8,155 nucleotides of DNA, from the NCBI RefSeq assembly GCF_905372745.1, contig NZ_CAJPQR010000053.1, forward strand, positions 1 to 8,155, in the 5' to 3' direction. Positions 6,370 through 8,155 of this stretch are shown piece after piece. Within the stretch, counting starts at the first letter, position 1; every line of letters starts with the position of its first letter. The notes beneath the pieces were generated by a model that was given only the letters and a program-made list of their open reading frames with translations, was not told the origin of the DNA and ran no database searches. This DNA comes from an uncultured Campylobacter sp. Lineage in GTDB: Bacteria > Campylobacterota > Campylobacteria > Campylobacterales > Campylobacteraceae. A program made the position numbers and the translations under genes.

Positions 6370-6984
6370 TTGTTAAAATTAAATAAAAATTTTATTTGCG
6401 ATATAGATAGCGTTTATGTTATCAAAATCGCAGAAAATTTGTATTCGTTTGCGCAGCATCGCAGGAATTCGTTTTTTGAGTTTTTTAATATATTTTTTAC
6501 AAAAACCGAATAAATAAAGACCATAAGTATAAATTTAAACGAAATAGACGTTTTATTTACGCAAAGTTGCGCGGCAAATAAATTTAAAGATTTTTTCGTA
6601 GCCGCAAGCGACTCCGTAGCGCCAAACGCAAGACGGATAGAGAGCGTTTACCTGCACCCTTTTGCCTATCTTTTGTCTGCCTCGCAAGACGGCGAAGCTA
6701 CGCCCTTCGTTAGTCTTGTGCGGTTAAAAGATATTTATAAATCATTAGACTACGAGATCGTTATACAAAGGCTGGACGAGGATGAAAATTTACGCGAAAT
6801 ATATGCGTATAATTCATTCGGTATGGCCGGTGCGGCGCAAAAGCTGCAAGAAACCCTGCAAGACTACGCAGAAACGGGCGTTTTGTGGAGCCGCGAAAAG
6901 AGATTTCTTTTCCCGACCGTATCTGACGAGAGGCTAAAGTGCCATGTCGGCAAAATCGGCAAGAAACCAAAAATAATATCATAA
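6370..6984 (+). pseudogene. unknown gene interrupted by an in-frame TAA
   Basis: One reading frame runs from a TTG at 6370 to a TAA at 6982-6984, broken only by a TAA at 6511-6513. Upstream of the TTG is a good AGGA ribosome binding site and a TATAAT box. The first part is 47 codons (L-L-K-L-N-K-N-F-I-C-D onward, Phe-rich). The second is about 156 codons and reads like a normal soluble protein, with segments such as RLKDIYKSLDYEIVIQRLDE and GMAGAAQKLQETLQDYAETG. The second part has no ATG, GTG or TTG until 6673, and that TTG has no ribosome binding site. A single gene of about 204 residues with a nonsense mutation is therefore the simplest reading; stop-codon readthrough or a base error would also explain it. 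No family was recognised and the function is unknown. It converges with the pseudogene at 7005-7767. Confidence 0.6.
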
Positions 6985-7004
6985 AGTCCGCGCGAGTCTC
7001 GTTT

Positions 7005-7767
7005 TTACGGGGCGTGGCGTGATTTTCCAGATTTTTCGCCTTGCCTAGGATCATTATCGCCTTTTGCTTGCACCTGTTCACGCATCTATAACAAATCGTG
7101 CAGCGCTCGCCGAATTTTGCCTCGCCGCGCGCGATTTTTATGTTTCGCATCGGACAGGATTTCGCACACTCGCCGCATCAGCTGCACCGTGCCGTATCAA
7201 GGCTCGGTTTACGCTTAGCAAAGGGCGTTTTGTCCCAAATTTTCATCCACAGCCGCTGCCCCAAAAGCCCTGTGATGCGGCATAGTATCCCCAGCCCCTC
7301 CTGCGGCGGATTGCCCGCGGCAAATGCCTGCGCAACGCGCTCTAGTTTGGCGTTTGCCTCCTTGATCAGGCACTCGTTTTTCTGCGCCGAATAGCTAAAA
7401 ATCGCCACGTCGAGGATAAATGCGGGCATTCTAATATGCGCGCCGCCCGTTATCTTCGCGCCCGCCCGCCTTAGGATCCTAGCTGCGCAGCCCGCTCCGT
7501 CGCCGCTAAAAATCTCCATCGTAGCGATGATAAAGACGTTTTTGCCGCGGAAATTCGCGCTGTTTTCGCAAATAAACTCGCGCACGATCTGCGGCAGGTC
7601 GCTAAAGTAAACGGGATAGGCAAGGATGATGTCGCCATGGCACTTTAGCAGCTCGCCGCAGCCCTCGTCCCGGGTCAAACCGCGGGGATGCCCTTGCCCA
7701 GACGCTCTATAAATCTCTCCACGCAATGCTTCGTATTGCCCGTGGAGCTGAAATAAATCGCTATCAT
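7005..7767 (-). pseudogene. EFR1-type flavodoxin/ferredoxin fusion, broken
   Basis: The intact form would be about 250 residues: an N-terminal flavodoxin-like domain fused to a C-terminal two-cluster [4Fe-4S] ferredoxin, as in the EFR1 family. The start is the ATG at 7767 with AAAAGGA upstream, then IAIYFSSTGNTKHC, which carries the flavin phosphate-binding STGNT loop. After 30 codons that frame stops (TGA, 7675-7677). The protein continues in another frame with HGDIILAYPVYFSDLPQIV, EIFSGDGAGCAARI and GLLGQRLWMKIW, so there is a frameshift near 7675-7700. The first cluster motif is C-S-stop-C-G-E-C-A-K-S-C-P, with a TGA at 7178-7180. The second motif, CTICYRCVNRC, follows in the same frame. 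The C-terminus may need another shift to the TAA at 7005-7007; otherwise the frame runs on into the convergent gene. Two or more lesions make a pseudogene likely. The electron partner is unknown. Confidence 0.75.
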
Positions 7768-8012
7768 TTTGCGAATCCTTTTAAATTCAGGCGCAAAATT
7801 TTGCCCATTTTCGCCAAATTTTACTGACCGCATCAAATTTAACGCCAAACGGCGGTAAATTTAAACAAACTGCTATTTAGCACGTTCGCCTTTCGTTCGC
7901 TTGCGAATGACCGTCGCGCCGCACCAGCCTAGACCTTATCGCAAATTTAGCTCGTCGCCATAAAACGTAAATTTAAACCTACCGCCGCAGAGACGGCAAA
8001 TTTGGGCGTATA
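7768..8012. other. intergenic space between panD and the EFR1 pseudogene
   Basis: About 245 bp with no gene, again rich in AAATTT-core words (near 7815, 7834, 7856, 7943 and 7968). A short hairpin, TCGTTCGC (7893-7900) with GCGAATGA (7903-7910), forms eight pairs including one wobble, but no T-run follows. A minus-strand TAAAAT (7823-7818) is a possible -10 for the EFR1 remnant. Confidence 0.5.
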
Positions 8013-8155
8013 TTATTTTACGATCTCGTTTTGCTCGTTTACCTGCACGATTTTTGGTTCGAAATCTCTCGCTTTTTTGGCGCTAAGAAGCGCGTAAGCA
8101 ACGATGATGACGACGTCGCCGACGCAGACTTTGCGCGCGGCCGCGCCGTTTAGGC
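8013..8155 (-). CDS. panD: aspartate 1-decarboxylase, C-terminal part
   Basis: The last 46 codons of a minus-strand gene whose 5' end lies beyond the window. PanD is a pyruvoyl-dependent enzyme that converts L-aspartate to beta-alanine for pantothenate and coenzyme A synthesis in the cytoplasm. The visible residues begin LNGAAARKVCVGDVVIIVAY and end EPKIVQVNEQNEIVK. NGAAAR, the VGD turn with its hydrophobic strand, and EPKIVxVxExN are characteristic of PanD C-termini. The self-cleavage Gly-Ser site that forms the pyruvoyl group is upstream and cannot be checked. In Helicobacter pylori, from memory, panD is directly followed by the ybaB homologue; here 2.4 kb of other DNA separates them. Confidence 0.9.
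   Translation of the reverse strand, partial: LNGAAARKVCVGDVVIIVAYALLSAKKARDFEPKIVQVNEQNEIVK

Noticed and set aside
6761..7150. Stand-alone ferredoxin gene on the minus strand
   Set aside because: Same frame as the flavodoxin part across the TGA at 7178, with the first cluster's cysteines upstream of any start; it belongs to the broken fusion gene, and its 3' half overlaps the convergent gene.
1..8155. CRISPR array, toxin-antitoxin or phage-defence system
   Set aside because: No regularly spaced repeats, no cas-like or nuclease genes; the AAATTT words are irregularly spaced and too short.

Overview
The window looks like chromosomal DNA from a Campylobacter of the higher-GC oral group (C. 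showae, rectus, curvus or gracilis type). This is inferred from the gene order ybaB - periplasmic PDZ protein - ispA, from close resemblance of IspA and PanD to epsilonproteobacterial homologues, and from the many AAATTT-core words (GCTAAATTT, CAAATTTG) in and around genes. Species is not determined.

Layout. Positions 1-367 carry two complete tRNA genes, tRNA-Cys(GCA) and tRNA-Ser(UGA), with a 51-residue entericidin-like lipoprotein gene between them. Positions 368-1859 are an AT-rich stretch (about one third G+C in sampled lines) with no intact gene. It holds short open fragments that may be gene remnants and one good hairpin. Positions 1860-5616 form a minus-strand housekeeping cluster, read right to left: ybaB (nucleoid-associated protein), a secreted PDZ protein whose ATG overlaps the ybaB stop, a roughly 470-bp repeat-rich gap, and ispA (farnesyl diphosphate synthase). 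Positions 5617-8012 look like an accessory insert: an intact plus-strand DUF4259-type gene, a plus-strand unknown gene broken by an in-frame TAA, and a minus-strand flavodoxin/ferredoxin (EFR1-type) pseudogene with a frameshift and an in-frame TGA. At the right edge is the 3' end of panD (minus strand).

How it fits together. From memory, panD is next to the ybaB homologue in Helicobacter pylori, and ybaB, the PDZ gene, ispA and tkt are consecutive in C. jejuni. Here the panD-ybaB junction is opened by about 2.4 kb of mostly decayed DNA, and the place after ispA where tkt would be expected is the AT-rich stretch. The most unusual feature is shared by two housekeeping proteins. IspA and the PDZ protein both carry long low-complexity N-terminal extensions (about 230 and 105 residues) made of the same AAATTT-laden DNA that fills the intergenic spaces. 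No CRISPR array, intact transposase, defence system or secondary-metabolite cluster is visible.
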